Source: Ancylobacter polymorphus
GTDB lineage: Bacteria; Pseudomonadota; Alphaproteobacteria; Rhizobiales; Xanthobacteraceae
DNA: 64,000 nt
Reading direction: 5' to 3'
Assembly (NCBI RefSeq): GCF_030813495.1
Contig: NZ_JAUSUI010000005.1
Location: 310,001 to 374,000 of the forward strand
A model generated the notes under the pieces. The model did not search any database, had not been told where the DNA came from, and saw only the letters and a program-made list of their open reading frames with translations. Position numbers and translations under genes: made by a program. Of the stretch, positions 1 to 9,913 are shown in pieces; position 1 is the stretch's first letter, and each line of letters begins with the position of its first letter.

Positions 1-135
1 TTCATGTCCGGCTATGAGCTGCCCTGGGGCAAGATCATGGCCACCGGCACCGTCATCGTGCTGCCCGTCACCATTTTCGCGCTCATCGTGTCGCGGCACA
101 TGGTGCGCGGCCTGACCATGGGAGCCACCAAGTGA
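1..135 (+). CDS. Sugar ABC transporter permease, C-terminal fragment
   Basis: Only the last 44 codons are in the window; the gene begins upstream. The fragment has a hydrophobic segment ([15 protein letters not shown]) followed by [13 protein letters not shown]. That is the usual ending of MalG-type carbohydrate permeases: a last membrane helix, then R-x-V-x-G-L-T-x-G-A-x-K. It ends inside the next gene in a GTGA overlap, which implies translational coupling. Together with the ATPase gene at 2079 it would form the uptake system of the pentitol locus. The substrate is inferred from the neighbours. The fragment is too short to assign a subfamily. Confidence 0.85.
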   Translation, partial: FMSGYELPWGKIMATGTVIVLPVTIFALIVSRHMVRGLTMGATK

Positions 136-1046
136 ACGGGACCCCGGCGCCGATCCGCTTCGGCATCAATCTCGGCTTCTGCACCAAGCGCTGGGTGACG
201 CCCGAGCTGTGGACGGGCATGGTGCGCGAGCGGCTCGGCCTCGACCTCGTCCAGTTCTCGTTCGATCTCGTCGACCCGATGTGGCCGGACGCCATCGTCG
301 ACCGCCACGCCGCCGAGGTGCGGCGCGCGGCGGAGGCGGCGGGCATCACCATCCACAGCGCCTTCATCGGCCTCGCCCATTACAGCTTCAACCAGCTGCT
401 GCACCCCGATCCGGCGGTGCGCAACTACGCCGAATACTGGCTCGGCCGCGCCTATCGCTTCGCCGCGCTGGCCGGCATTCCCCGCGTCGGCGGCCCGCTC
501 GGCGCGCTCGCCGCACGGCTGGACGGCAGCGAGGCAGAGGCGCTCGACCCGGCCGATTATGCCGAACTCGTCACCCGCATGCACCGGCTGGGCGAACGCG
601 CCGCCGCCGAGGGGCTGAGCGAACTCTATGTCGAGCCCACCCCCCTGCGCCGCGAATGGCCATGGACCATCGGACAGGCGCGGCAGATGATGAACGATGT
701 GGCGGACAGCGCGGCGCCGTGGCGGCTGTGCATCGACTGGGGCCACGCCACCTTTGCGCCGCTCTATGGCGACGTGACAGACGGCATGGAATCGTGGCTG
801 CGGGACCTCGCCGACGTCACCACCGCCGTACACATCCAGCAGACCGATTTCGCCTTCGACCGCCATTGGGACTTCACCGTCCCCGGCAAGGTTGAGCCGT
901 TGGAGGCTGCGGCGCTGCTGCGGCGCACCGGCACCGACACCTGCCCGGTGTTCCTCGAAGTGTTCTATCCCTTCGAAGAAGACAGCCGCACCATCCTCGC
1001 CGCGCTGGAGACAAGCTGCGCGCGCCTCAAGCACGCTCTGGCATAA
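132..1046 (+). CDS. Sugar-phosphate isomerase/epimerase (AP-endonuclease-2-like TIM barrel)
   Basis: 304 residues with the layout of the xylose-isomerase-like TIM-barrel family. Likely metal-site and barrel segments are [12 protein letters not shown] near 165, [10 protein letters not shown] near 200, [16 protein letters not shown] near 236 and a late Glu in [12 protein letters not shown] near 275. Such proteins isomerise or epimerise free or phosphorylated ketoses. Related proteins occur in rhizobial erythritol/ribitol/arabitol loci, so I infer a role in converting a ketose (phosphate) made by the dehydrogenases and kinase downstream. The start is GTG, overlapping the stop of the permease by four bases. 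The exact substrate is not readable from sequence. Confidence 0.75.
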   Translation: MNGTPAPIRFGINLGFCTKRWVTPELWTGMVRERLGLDLVQFSFDLVDPMWPDAIVDRHAAEVRRAAEAAGITIHSAFIGLAHYSFNQLLHPDPAVRNYAEYWLGRAYRFAALAGIPRVGGPLGALAARLDGSEAEALDPADYAELVTRMHRLGERAAAEGLSELYVEPTPLRREWPWTIGQARQMMNDVADSAAPWRLCIDWGHATFAPLYGDVTDGMESWLRDLADVTTAVHIQQTDFAFDRHWDFTVPGKVEPLEAAALLRRTGTDTCPVFLEVFYPFEEDSRTILAALETSCARLKHALA

Positions 1047-1056
1047 GGCACCGGCG

Positions 1057-2031
1057 ATGAACGGGGGCGGGCGCGAGCGAGGCAGGCCGGTGGGCACGCA
1101 GGAGATGGAGGCGGCGCAGATCCGTGCGCGGGTCGCATGGCTCTACTTCATCGGCGGCCTGACCCAGCAGGAGATCGCCGACCAGCTCGGTCTCACGCGC
1201 CTGCGCACCAACAAGATCCTCGGACAGGTGCGCTCCGACGGCTCGGTGTTCATCGACATCCGCCTGCCCATGGCCGACTGCATCGAGGCCGAGCAGAAGC
1301 TGAAAGCGCGGTATGGGCTCGAACACGTCACCGTCGTTCCGTCCCTGCCCGACGAGGCCGAGCAGCAGCGTGTCATCGGCGAAGCCGCCGGCGCCGTGCT
1401 CGACACATTGCTGGAGAACGGCATGGGCCTCGGTGTCGGCTGGGGCAAGACGCTCGCCGCCGGGCTGAAGCGCGTCACCGCCCGGCCGATGGCAGAGAGC
1501 TGGGTGACCTCGGTCATGGGCGGGCTCACGCGCGGCTCGGGCTCCAGCACCTTCGAGGTCGCCACCGGCTATGCCCGCGCCATCTCCGCCGAGTGCTACT
1601 ATCTCGCCGCTCCACTCTATTTCCCCACACCCGAGAGCCGCACCATGCTGCTCTCGCATCACGGGATCAGCGAGACCATGCGCCGGGCGCGGACGGTCGA
1701 CGTGGCGCTGCTCTCCTGCGGTGACATGACGACCCGCTCCCTGCTGGTGCAGACGCAGACCGTCTCGGAGAACATCGACAGCCTGCGCGCGGCCGGTGCG
1801 GTGGGCGATCTGCTCGGCATGTTCCTCGACGCCGACGGGCGCCCGGTGGACCACCCGCTGAACGAGCGGGTGCTGTCGCTGGCCCCGCATGAGGTGAAGC
1901 CGGTGCGCCACTCGATCCTGGCCTCCGGCGGGCTCTACAAGGTGCCGATCGTGCGGGCGATCCTGCGCGCGGGCTATGTGAAACGACTGGTGACGGACGA
2001 AAGCTGCGCCGCGGCGCTGCTCACGAACTGA
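1057..2031 (+). CDS. SorC/DeoR-family sugar-binding transcriptional regulator
   Basis: 324 residues. The N-terminal HTH is seen as [32 protein letters not shown] (about residues 21-52). It is followed by the long SorC effector domain, a sugar-phosphate-isomerase-like fold with [13 protein letters not shown] and the GDM..RSLL region. SorC proteins bind a phosphorylated sugar and switch local catabolic operons, so this is the likely local regulator of the pentitol genes. ATG at 1057 is chosen because it lies just after the previous stop and leaves the HTH intact; GTG 1090 and ATG 1105 are alternatives. A paralogue of similar type sits in the hexitol operon at 17529-18482. Confidence 0.85.
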   Translation: MNGGGRERGRPVGTQEMEAAQIRARVAWLYFIGGLTQQEIADQLGLTRLRTNKILGQVRSDGSVFIDIRLPMADCIEAEQKLKARYGLEHVTVVPSLPDEAEQQRVIGEAAGAVLDTLLENGMGLGVGWGKTLAAGLKRVTARPMAESWVTSVMGGLTRGSGSSTFEVATGYARAISAECYYLAAPLYFPTPESRTMLLSHHGISETMRRARTVDVALLSCGDMTTRSLLVQTQTVSENIDSLRAAGAVGDLLGMFLDADGRPVDHPLNERVLSLAPHEVKPVRHSILASGGLYKVPIVRAILRAGYVKRLVTDESCAAALLTN

Positions 2032-2078
2032 TGGACGGCCGCCGGACCCTTGCGGCCGGCCACTCTGGAGACTGCACG

Positions 2079-3161
<1,083 letters not shown>

Positions 3162-3200
3162 GCGCGTCCGACAACGGCACACTCCAGCAGGACACGCCCC

Positions 3201-4241
3201 ATGGTGCAGGCACTGGTTCTCGAAAAGAAGGGCGAGCTTTCCCTTCGCGACATCGACCTCCCGCTTGAGGTCGGCCCGGACGACGTGAAGATTTCCATCC
3301 ACACGGTGGGCGTCTGCGGCAGCGACGTGCATTACTACACCCATGGCGCCATCGGCTCCTTCGTGGTGCGCGAACCCATGGTGCTCGGCCATGAGGCGGC
3401 CGGCACGATCACGGCGGTCGGCGCCAATGTGAAGAACCTCAAGGTCGGCGACCGGGTCTGCATGGAGCCGGGCGTGCCGAACATGAATTCCCGCGCCACC
3501 AAGCTCGGCATCTACAATGTCGATCCCGATGTGCGCTTCTGGGCGACGCCGCCGATCCATGGCGTGCTGACCCCCGACGTGGTCCACCCCGCCGCCTTCA
3601 CCTACAAACTGCCGGCGAATGTCTCCTTCGCCGAGGGCGCCATGGTGGAACCCTTCGCCGTTGGATTGCAGGCGGCGACCCGCGCCCGCATCACCCCCGG
3701 CGACGTGGCTGTCGTGATCGGCTGCGGCCCGATCGGCATCATGACCGCGCTGGCCGCGCTGGCTGGGGGCTGCTCGCGCGTCTACATCTCCGACCTCTCC
3801 GCGCCGAAGCTCGCCATTGCCGGCCAGTATCCGGGCGTCCATCCCGTCAACATCACGGAACGACCGCTGGCCGAGGTGATCGCCGAGGAAACCGAGGGCT
3901 GGGGCGCGGATGTGGTGTTCGAGGCCAGCGGCTCGCCGCGCGCCTATGAGGGCATCTTCGACATCGTCCGCCCCGGCGGGACGCTGGTGCTGATCGGCAT
4001 GCCAGTGGAAACCACGAAATTCGACGTGGCGGCGGCGATCATCAAGGAGGCGCGGATCGAGACCGTTTTCCGCTACGCCAATAATTTCGACCGCGCGGTC
4101 AATCTCATCGCCTCCGGCAAGGTCGACCTCAAGCCGCTGATCTCCGAGACCTTCGACTTCGCCCGCAGCATCGAGGCGTTCGACCGGGCCGCCAAGGGCC
4201 TGCCGACCGACGTGAAGCTGCAGATCGTGATGCCGGGCTGA
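3201..4241 (+). CDS. Zinc-type medium-chain polyol dehydrogenase (xylitol/L-arabitol-dehydrogenase-like)
   Basis: 346 residues of the medium-chain dehydrogenase/reductase family. Catalytic zinc ligands are expected in [10 protein letters not shown] (Cys) and GHEAAG (His-Glu); the NAD-binding Rossmann motif is [10 protein letters not shown] near 173. The structural-zinc cysteine loop is absent: the region reads [18 protein letters not shown], as known for some bacterial xylitol dehydrogenases. It would oxidise a pentitol such as xylitol or L-arabitol to the 2-ketose with NAD+. It sits between the ABC ATPase and ribitol dehydrogenase genes, which supports a pentitol role. D-sorbitol cannot be excluded. 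The name xdh or lalA would need biochemical support. Confidence 0.85.
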   Translation: MVQALVLEKKGELSLRDIDLPLEVGPDDVKISIHTVGVCGSDVHYYTHGAIGSFVVREPMVLGHEAAGTITAVGANVKNLKVGDRVCMEPGVPNMNSRATKLGIYNVDPDVRFWATPPIHGVLTPDVVHPAAFTYKLPANVSFAEGAMVEPFAVGLQAATRARITPGDVAVVIGCGPIGIMTALAALAGGCSRVYISDLSAPKLAIAGQYPGVHPVNITERPLAEVIAEETEGWGADVVFEASGSPRAYEGIFDIVRPGGTLVLIGMPVETTKFDVAAAIIKEARIETVFRYANNFDRAVNLIASGKVDLKPLISETFDFARSIEAFDRAAKGLPTDVKLQIVMPG

Positions 4242-4253
4242 AGCGTCGACCTG

Positions 4254-4368
4254 CTCCCTCTCCCCGCCGGGGAGAGGGTTGGGGTGAGGGGCCGGTTCGT
4301 CCCTACGAAGGCCGCGATGCCCCTCACCGACCCGCTTCGCGGGCCACCTCTCCCCGCCGGGGAGGGGA
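4254..4368. repeat. Alphaproteobacterial intergenic palindromic repeat
   Basis: Two inverted arms built on TCTCCCCGCCGGGGAGAG (4260-4277) and CTCTCCCCGCCGGGGAG (4349-4365) flank complementary GTGAGGGG and CCCCTCAC tracts. RNA or DNA could fold into a large cruciform. CTCCCTCTCCCCGCCGGGGAG-type elements are common between genes in alphaproteobacteria. Here it lies inside a probable operon, between the xylitol-type and ribitol dehydrogenase genes, where it might affect mRNA stability. Recognition is from memory of such elements, not from a search. Confidence 0.7.
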
Positions 4369-4429
4369 AAGAGACAAGCTTCTTCCGCCCGCTCGACCGG
4401 GCGCCTGCCAACCCCATCGGAGTTTCCCC

Positions 4430-5158
4430 ATGGCAAACCGGCTTGAAGGCAAGGTGGCCGCCATAACAGGCGCGGCGTCGGGCATCGGCCTCGAATGCGC
4501 CCGCGCCATGCTCAGCGAGGGCGCCACCGTCGCCCTGGTCGACCGCGCCGCCGACACGCTCGCCGCGCTCTGCAAAGAGCTCGGCCCGAAGGCGGTGCCG
4601 GTCGTCATCGACCTGCTCGACCCCAAAAGCGTCGCCACCATGCTGCCGCAGATCCTGGAAAAATGCGGCCGGCTCGACATCTTCCACGCCAATGCCGGCG
4701 CCTATATCGGCGGCGATGTGGTGGAAGGCGACCCCGACGTGTGGGACCGGGTGCTGAACCTCAACATCAATGCCGCCTTCCGCACCGTGCAGGCGGTGCT
4801 GCCGCATATGGTGGAGCGCGGGAGCGGCGACGTGCTGTTCACTTCCTCCATCGCCGGCGTCGTGCCCGTGGTGTGGGAGCCGATCTACACCGCCTCGAAA
4901 TTCGCCGTGCAGGCCTTCGTCCACACCACGCGCCGGCAGGTGGCCAAGCACGGCATCCGCGTCGGCGCGGTGCTGCCCGGGCCCGTCGTCACCGCCCTCA
5001 TCAAGGACTGGCCACAGGCCAAGCTCGACGAGGCCCTTGCCTCCGGGGCGCTGATGGAAGCAAAGGAAGTGGCGGACTGCGTCATCTTCATGCTGACACG
5101 CCCGCGTAATGTGACCATACGCGATCTGGTGATCGTGCCGAACGGAACGGACCTCTAG
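4430..5158 (+). CDS. rbtD: Ribitol 2-dehydrogenase (SDR family)
   Basis: 242 residues. Classical SDR with cofactor motif TGAASGIG near 14-21, NAG motif at [10 protein letters not shown], and the catalytic Ser-Tyr-Lys set in FTSSIAG...IYTASKFAV. Stretches such as [35 protein letters not shown] and [11 protein letters not shown] match the well-known Klebsiella ribitol dehydrogenase closely, as I remember it. The enzyme oxidises ribitol to D-ribulose with NAD+. Only three bases separate its stop from the pentulose kinase start, so product and kinase substrate fit. It is the most specific evidence that the operon handles ribitol. Confidence 0.93.
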   Translation: MANRLEGKVAAITGAASGIGLECARAMLSEGATVALVDRAADTLAALCKELGPKAVPVVIDLLDPKSVATMLPQILEKCGRLDIFHANAGAYIGGDVVEGDPDVWDRVLNLNINAAFRTVQAVLPHMVERGSGDVLFTSSIAGVVPVVWEPIYTASKFAVQAFVHTTRRQVAKHGIRVGAVLPGPVVTALIKDWPQAKLDEALASGALMEAKEVADCVIFMLTRPRNVTIRDLVIVPNGTDL

Positions 5159-5161
5159 GCC

Positions 5162-6766
5162 ATGGGCGGATGCTTCGCGGGAATCGATGTCGGCACGGGC
5201 AGCGTGCGCGCCGGCATTTTCGATGCGGACGGGCGGCAGCTCGCCGTTGCCAAGCGCGACATCCGCATGTGGAAGGAGGCCGGCGATATCGTCGAGCAGT
5301 CGAGCGACGATATCTGGGCCTGTGTCTGCGCCTGCGTCAGGGAAGCGCGCGAGGCTGCCGGGCTGGCGCCGGAAGACATTGCCGGCATCGGCTTCGACGC
5401 CACCTGTTCGCTGGTGGTGCTGGGGCCGGAGGGGCGCCCCCTGCCCGTCGGCAAGCATGGCGATGGCGCCCGCAACATCATCGTCTGGATGGACCACCGC
5501 GCCACCGGCCAGGCCGACCGCATCAACGCGCTGGGCAGCCCGGTGCTGGATTATGTCGGCGGCACTATCTCGCCGGAGATGGAGACGCCCAAGCTGCTCT
5601 GGCTGAGCGAGGAACTCCCCGCCACCTTCGCCGGTGCCTGGCAGTTCCTCGACCTCGCCGATTTCCTCACCTGGAAGGCCACCGGCAGCCTCGCCCGCTC
5701 GGTCTGCACGGTCACCTGCAAATGGACCTATCTCGCCCACGAACAGCGCTGGGACGAGAGCTATTTCCGCAAGATCGGACTTGGCGCGCTGGCCGATGAG
5801 GGGTTTGCCCGGATCGGGACCGAGATCGTCGCCGCCGGCACGCCGCTCGGTGCCGGGCTGACCGTCGAGGCGGCGGACGAACTCGGCCTTGCACCGGGCA
5901 CCGCTGTGGCGGCGGGGCTGATCGACGCCCATGCCGGCGGCATCGGCACGGTGGGTGCGCGCGGCGGCAGCGGCGATGTGCTCAGCCGCATGGCCTATGT
6001 CTTCGGCACCTCCGCCTGCACCCTGCTGACCACGCGCGAGCCGGCCTTCGTGCCGGGCGTGTGGGGGCCCTATTACTCCGCCATGGTGCCGGATTTCTGG
6101 CTCAATGAGGGCGGACAGTCCGCCGCTGGCGCCGCCATCGACCGGCTGGTGCGCCTGCATCCCGCCGCGCCGCAAGCTGCCGAGCTGGCGCGGGCGGCGG
6201 GGCAGAGCCTCAACGTCTGGCTCGCGCATCGGGCCGAGGCGGCGGGAGGGGCCGGCGCCATTGCCCCGCTCGTCGGCACGCTGCATGTGGTGCCGGAATT
6301 CCTCGGCAACCGCGCCCCCTTCGCCGACCATCTGGCGCGCGGAATCGTCGCCGGCCTCGGCATGGATGAGGGGCTGGACGGCTTGGTCAGCCTCTACATG
6401 GCGGGCCTTGCCGGCATCGGCTACGGGCTGCGGCAGATCCTCGACGCCCAGGCAGCGAAGGGCGCGCGCACACAGATGGTCGTCATCTCCGGCGGGGCCG
6501 GCCAGAGCGCGCTGGTGCGCCAGGTGCTGGCCGATGCGGCGCAGGTGGACATCGCCGCCACGGTGGCGCCGGAGCCTGTGCTGCTCGGCTCGGCGATTCT
6601 CGGCGCCGTCGCCGCCGGCCGCTATGACAGCTTCGCCGGGGCGATGTCGGCCATGTCCGAGATCGAGGTGGTCTATTCCCCCAGCCCGGCGACGCGCGAC
6701 TGGCACGAACGCCGCTTCCATGCGTTTGAGAGGCTGCAGGGCGCCTATCGCAGCCTGCGCGACTGA
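5162..6766 (+). CDS. FGGY-family pentulose kinase (D-ribulokinase type)
   Basis: 534 residues. The N-terminal phosphate motif is GIDVGTGSVRAGIFD at 6-20, followed by GFDATCSLVV near 80 and WMDHRA near 117. The C-terminal half has GLIDAHAGGIGTVG and the ISGGAGQS adenosine motif near 440. This is the pattern of the FGGY ribulokinase/pentulose-kinase group, a little over 500 residues. It would phosphorylate D-ribulose or a related pentulose from the two upstream dehydrogenases. It is the last gene of the operon: about 150 bp without a gene follow, then an unrelated gene. L-ribulose or D-xylulose cannot be excluded as substrates. Confidence 0.88.
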   Translation: MGGCFAGIDVGTGSVRAGIFDADGRQLAVAKRDIRMWKEAGDIVEQSSDDIWACVCACVREAREAAGLAPEDIAGIGFDATCSLVVLGPEGRPLPVGKHGDGARNIIVWMDHRATGQADRINALGSPVLDYVGGTISPEMETPKLLWLSEELPATFAGAWQFLDLADFLTWKATGSLARSVCTVTCKWTYLAHEQRWDESYFRKIGLGALADEGFARIGTEIVAAGTPLGAGLTVEAADELGLAPGTAVAAGLIDAHAGGIGTVGARGGSGDVLSRMAYVFGTSACTLLTTREPAFVPGVWGPYYSAMVPDFWLNEGGQSAAGAAIDRLVRLHPAAPQAAELARAAGQSLNVWLAHRAEAAGGAGAIAPLVGTLHVVPEFLGNRAPFADHLARGIVAGLGMDEGLDGLVSLYMAGLAGIGYGLRQILDAQAAKGARTQMVVISGGAGQSALVRQVLADAAQVDIAATVAPEPVLLGSAILGAVAAGRYDSFAGAMSAMSEIEVVYSPSPATRDWHERRFHAFERLQGAYRSLRD

Positions 6767-6914
6767 GAAAGGCGGCGCGGCCTGCCGCGTCGCCGCAACG
6801 TGAAGCGCCTACGTCATCTTCCGTCTTCCGCTTTTCATACCCCTGCGACACCTTTGCGATAGCGAAGCGGGCACCGAGGGTTCACGCTGACACCAGTCTG
6901 ACGCGGGAGACGAC

Positions 6915-7292
6915 ATGAACGATCGAGAACAGCGTATCCGTGAATGGGCCTACCGGCTGTGGGAACAAGACGGCTATCCGCACGGGCGGGACGGCGAACA
7001 CTGGTTCCGGGCGGTTGAAATCGTCCTGCAGGAGGATGCCGCCCCTGAGGCCGGCATCCTGAGCCGGCCGGAGCCGGAGGTGGAGGCCGCCGCGGCCGAT
7101 CTCGAAGCGGCGCCGAAGCCGAGCCGCGCCAAGGCCAAGGCGAGCGCCCCGGCGGCGGAAACCGTTTCCGCCCCGGCCAAGCCCGCCCGCGCCAAGGCCA
7201 CCAAGACCAAGCCGGTTGAGCCGCCCGTGCCGGTCGCGCCGGAGCCGGCCCCGGTCGCCCCGGCGCCCGCCGGCCGCCGCAAGCGGAGCTGA
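6915..7292 (+). CDS. DUF2934 domain protein with Ala/Pro/Lys-rich tail
   Basis: 125 residues. The N-terminal 40 carry the DUF2934 pattern (REQRIREWAYRLWEQDGYPHGRDGEHWFRA). The remainder is low-complexity Ala/Pro/Lys/Glu sequence ending in GRRKRS, probably disordered. The molecular function of DUF2934 is unknown; such proteins are often found among stress genes in rhizobia. GGGAG lies 6-10 bases before the ATG. I saw no EcfG-like promoter in the 148 bp upstream, unlike the next genes. Confidence 0.75.
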   Translation: MNDREQRIREWAYRLWEQDGYPHGRDGEHWFRAVEIVLQEDAAPEAGILSRPEPEVEAAAADLEAAPKPSRAKAKASAPAAETVSAPAKPARAKATKTKPVEPPVPVAPEPAPVAPAPAGRRKRS

Positions 7293-7318
7293 CCGGCGCG
7301 CTTTCCGCCTGTCGCGAT

Positions 7319-7344
7319 GGAACGTCCCCTCCCCGTCCGCCGTT
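7319..7344 (+). promoter_or_regulatory. Sigma-EcfG-like promoter for the permuted kinase-like gene
   Basis: GGAAC at 7319-7323 and CGTT at 7341-7344 are separated by 17 bases. This fits the alphaproteobacterial general-stress consensus GGAAC-N16/17-CGTT. It lies 40 bp upstream of the ATG at 7384, which has its own GGGGAG ribosome-binding site. Confidence 0.6.
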
Positions 7345-7383
7345 CTCGTCCGAACAGGACGGGACAGACGGGGAGCGATATCC

Positions 7384-8493
7384 ATGGCCAAATCGGCAGC
7401 ACACAAGGCCGCGGCGGAGACCCCGCCGCAGGTTCCGCCCAATGTCGCGGTGCATGGCGCCGCGACGCTGACCGGCGTCACCGTCGATGCCTTCAACGCC
7501 CAGCTTCGCGACGACGATGGATTTGTCGGCGACCGCGCGCGGCGGGCCGCCTTCTTCGAGATCTTCGACCGCTGGCGCGACCTCGGTGACAGGAAGCTGT
7601 CGGTGCTCGGCGAAACGCCGACGGCTGAACTGTCGAAATCGGCGATCGACGAGGCGTTGCGCGAAGGCAAGCCGCATGAGCAGGCGATCATCCACAGTGC
7701 GATCGAGGAATATGCGCAGCAGCTTCTCGCCGTGGTGCGGCGCTTCATGCGGACCAAGGAATGGCGCGATACGCAGCGCATCGTTATCGGCGGCGGCCTG
7801 AAGGCGGGCCGTTTTGCCGAAATCGCGGTGGCGCGGACCGAATTGCTGGCCCGTGAAGCCGGCCTGACGATCGAGATGCGCCCCATCCGCAACGATCCCG
7901 ACGAGGCCGGCCTCCTCGGGGCGGCTCATCTCGCGCCAAGCTGGATGTTCGCCAGCTTCGACCATATCCTCGCGGTCGACATCGGCGGCACCAATATTCG
8001 CTGCGGCATCGTCAAGCTGAACCTCGACAAGGAAGGTGATCTGTCGAAAGCGCGGGTGCGCGGCTTCGAGCTCTGGCGCCATGGCGATGAAGACCCTGGC
8101 CGCGAGGAAGCCGTAGGCAAGCTGGTCTCCATGCTGGAAACCCTCATCGCCGATGCGGAGAAGCATGAGTTGAAGCTCGCTCCTTTCATCGGCGTCGGCT
8201 GTCCCGGCTCCATCGCCCGGGACGGGTCGATCGAGAACGGCGCGCAGAATTTGCCGGGCAATTGGCAAAGTTCGCGCTTTCACCTGCCGGCGGCGCTGTG
8301 GGAGGCGATCCCCGCCATTGGCGGCAACGAGACCACCGTGGTGATGCATAACGACGCCGTGGTGCAGGGATTGAGCGAAGTGCCGTTCATGCAGGACGTG
8401 GCGCATTGGGGCGTGCTGACCATCGGCACCGGCCTCGGCAATGCGCGCTTCACCAATCGCCCGCGCGCGGCCAAGAAAGAGAGCAAGGGCTGA
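7384..8493 (+). CDS. ROK/hexokinase-fold sugar-kinase-like protein, motifs in circularly permuted order
   Basis: 369 residues. All recognisable motifs are ROK-like but reordered. The helix and strand normally at the ROK C-terminus come first (IVIGGGL at 133-139, then DEAGLLGAAHL at 173-183). The usual N-terminal phosphate motif VDIGGTNIRCG is at 198-208, followed by GVGCPGS at 270-276, NLPGNW at 289-294, the catalytic-Asp motif HNDA at 322-325 and TIGTGLG at 346-352, where the chain nearly ends. The ROK zinc cysteine motif and EIGH region are missing. Substrate and activity are unknown; it may be a kinase or a sensor. Similar proteins exist in Bradyrhizobium as I recall. An EcfG-like promoter suggests stress control. 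Confidence 0.8.
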   Translation: MAKSAAHKAAAETPPQVPPNVAVHGAATLTGVTVDAFNAQLRDDDGFVGDRARRAAFFEIFDRWRDLGDRKLSVLGETPTAELSKSAIDEALREGKPHEQAIIHSAIEEYAQQLLAVVRRFMRTKEWRDTQRIVIGGGLKAGRFAEIAVARTELLAREAGLTIEMRPIRNDPDEAGLLGAAHLAPSWMFASFDHILAVDIGGTNIRCGIVKLNLDKEGDLSKARVRGFELWRHGDEDPGREEAVGKLVSMLETLIADAEKHELKLAPFIGVGCPGSIARDGSIENGAQNLPGNWQSSRFHLPAALWEAIPAIGGNETTVVMHNDAVVQGLSEVPFMQDVAHWGVLTIGTGLGNARFTNRPRAAKKESKG

Positions 8494-8504
8494 GTCGGCG
8501 CCCG

Positions 8505-8948
8505 CTACGCGGCCGGCGGCGCGGAAGCGTCCCCGCGCTCGCTTTCCCCCTCTTCGCGGGCGCGGCGGGCCAGTTCCTCATAATCGGCGCGGATTTTTTC
8601 CAGGGTGGTGTCGTCCAGTTCCTCAAGGTCGAGAAGCACGTGCCGCGTGCCCTTGGTGCGGGCGATCAACTCGTCGATCTTGATGTGCAGCGCCGCCGTG
8701 TCGCGGTTCTGGCTGTTCTGGATCACGAACACCATCAGGAAGGTGATGATGGTGGTCGATGTGTTGATGATGAGCTGCCAGGTGTCGCCGAAGCCGACAA
8801 GGGGGCCCGTAAGCCCCCATAATACGATCAGCCCGGCCGCCGCCGCGAACACCGCCGGCTTTCCGGCCTGGGCCGCAACCCATTGCGAGAAGCGGGTGAA
8901 CAGCGAACGCTTCGGTTTCCCGGCCGTCGAACGCATAGGGGCACCCAT
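8505..8948 (-). CDS. Low-affinity iron permease family protein (PF04120-like)
   Basis: 147 residues. Two hydrophobic segments (VFAAAAGLIVLWGLTGPLV and the ITFLMVFVIQNSQNRD region) are followed by an amphipathic charged tail. The motif FLMVFVIQNSQNRDTAALHIKIDELI is the hallmark of the small bacterial low-affinity iron permease family. The iron-transport name comes from yeast Fet4; transport by the short bacterial forms is unproven. ATG 8948 is preferred because a perfect EcfG-like promoter ends 23 bp upstream; ATG 8936 is also possible. The gene converges with the permuted kinase-like gene. Confidence 0.8.
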   Translation of the reverse strand: MGAPMRSTAGKPKRSLFTRFSQWVAAQAGKPAVFAAAAGLIVLWGLTGPLVGFGDTWQLIINTSTTIITFLMVFVIQNSQNRDTAALHIKIDELIARTKGTRHVLLDLEELDDTTLEKIRADYEELARRAREEGESERGDASAPPAA

Positions 8949-8970
8949 CTGTCGCTTCAAGCGGCGATGA

Positions 8971-8995
8971 AACGCACCGATGGCGGCGAGGTTCC
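8971..8995 (-). promoter_or_regulatory. Sigma-EcfG-like promoter for the iron-permease-family gene
   Basis: On the minus strand GGAAC (8995-8991) and CGTT (8974-8971) are exactly 16 bases apart, a full match to the general-stress sigma consensus. The start codon at 8948 is 22 bases further downstream, giving a short leader. Confidence 0.7.
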
Positions 8996-9021
8996 CCCCG
9001 CCGCCGTCAGGCTTGGCCGCG

Positions 9022-9201
9022 TCAAGCGTGTTCGGGCTTACCCTTGCGCTTGGTGCTGGCGAGTTCGTCCAGCTGCTTCTCGGACATGGATTTCTCCATC
9101 GACTTCGAAGCACCCTTCAGGTCGCTCTTGTTCGTCTCGCCGCGCTTGGCGGAGAGCGCCGCGCCGGCGGCCTTCTGCTGTGCTTTGGATTTGGCGGGCA
9201 T
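9022..9201 (-). CDS. DUF3008 family small basic protein
   Basis: 59 residues, beginning MPAKSKAQQKAAGAALSAKR and ending KRKGKPEHA. This is the typical small, Lys/Ala/Ser-rich DUF3008 protein (phrases SKSMEKSMSEKQLDELAST). Its function is unknown; it is commonly found among stress-inducible genes. GGAGGAGG lies a few bases before the ATG, a strong ribosome-binding site. It follows the ferritin-like gene by 56 bp on the same strand and is probably co-transcribed from the promoter at 9855-9879. Confidence 0.85.
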   Translation of the reverse strand: MPAKSKAQQKAAGAALSAKRGETNKSDLKGASKSMEKSMSEKQLDELASTKRKGKPEHA

Positions 9202-9257
9202 GACAAACCTCCTCCGGGCCGTCCCCCGCCACCTAGGCCGGCGGCAGGGGTGGCCGA

Positions 9258-9764
9258 CTACTCGGCGGCGTGCAGATTGACGCGAGCTTCCGCCAGCTTG
9301 GTCAGCTTGGCGTCCGTGTTCTTTTCCTCATCGAGATTCTTGGCGAGCACGCTGGCGCAGTCCGGCCGGCCCAGGAGCTTGGCCCAGGCGACGAGCGTGC
9401 CGTAGCGTGCCATTTCATAGTGCTCGACCGCCTGCGCCGCCGCGATGAGGGCGGCGTCCAGAACCTGCTTGTCCGCCACCTCGCCCGAGACTTGCTCCGC
9501 CTCGTCGATGATGCCGTCGATCGCCGGGCAGGTCACCGCCTTGGCTTCCACGCCGTGCATCTTGAAAACTTCCTCGACGCGCAGGATGTGCCCCTCGGTT
9601 TCGGACAGATGCTGCTGAAAGCCGGCCTTGAGCTGCGGATCGGTCGCCTTCTCGATCATGTTGGGCAGAGAGGAAGCGATCTTCTTCTCCGCATAATAGA
9701 TGTCGCGCAGGGTATGAACGAAGAGATCGTCCATCGTCTTGATGTCCTTCGAGAACAGACCCAT
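9258..9764 (-). CDS. Ferritin-like DUF892 protein (YciE/YciF type)
   Basis: 168 residues from MGLFSKDIKTMDDLFVHTLRDIYYAEKKI, the standard beginning of YciE/YciF-like DUF892 proteins. The family is an all-helical ferritin-like fold. Possible metal ligands lie in the YYAEKKI, HLSETEGHILRVEEV and AVEHYEMARYG segments. Family members are stress-induced and thought to bind di-iron; the reaction is not established. AAGGAG is nine bases before ATG 9764, but only three before an in-frame ATG at 9770, so 9764 is preferred. An EcfG-like promoter lies about 90 bp upstream. Confidence 0.88.
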   Translation of the reverse strand: MGLFSKDIKTMDDLFVHTLRDIYYAEKKIASSLPNMIEKATDPQLKAGFQQHLSETEGHILRVEEVFKMHGVEAKAVTCPAIDGIIDEAEQVSGEVADKQVLDAALIAAAQAVEHYEMARYGTLVAWAKLLGRPDCASVLAKNLDEEKNTDAKLTKLAEARVNLHAAE

Positions 9765-9854
9765 GGTCATTTTCTCCTTGCGGAAAGGTAAAATGGGCAA
9801 CCTATGGTAACGGCAACCCGCGGGCGGCCCGTTCGGGGCGCGCTCTACTCAACC

Positions 9855-9879
9855 AACACGTCGCCCGGAATGTCGTTCC
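9855..9879 (-). promoter_or_regulatory. Sigma-EcfG-like promoter (variant -10) for the ferritin-like gene
   Basis: Minus-strand GGAAC (9879-9875) is 16 bases from TGTT (9858-9855). One base differs from the CGTT consensus. It is weaker evidence than the neighbouring perfect sites, but strand and position fit the downstream YciE-like gene. Confidence 0.45.
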
Positions 9880-9913
9880 CGCCGCTCGCCAAAACGGCAG
9901 CGCCTGGGGGCCA

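Noticed and set aside
4073-6721. Very long minus-strand open frame (about 880 codons) opposite the dehydrogenase and kinase genes
   Set aside because: It is antisense to well-supported genes, His/Gly/Ala/Arg-rich, and arises from GC-rich codon bias on the sense strand.
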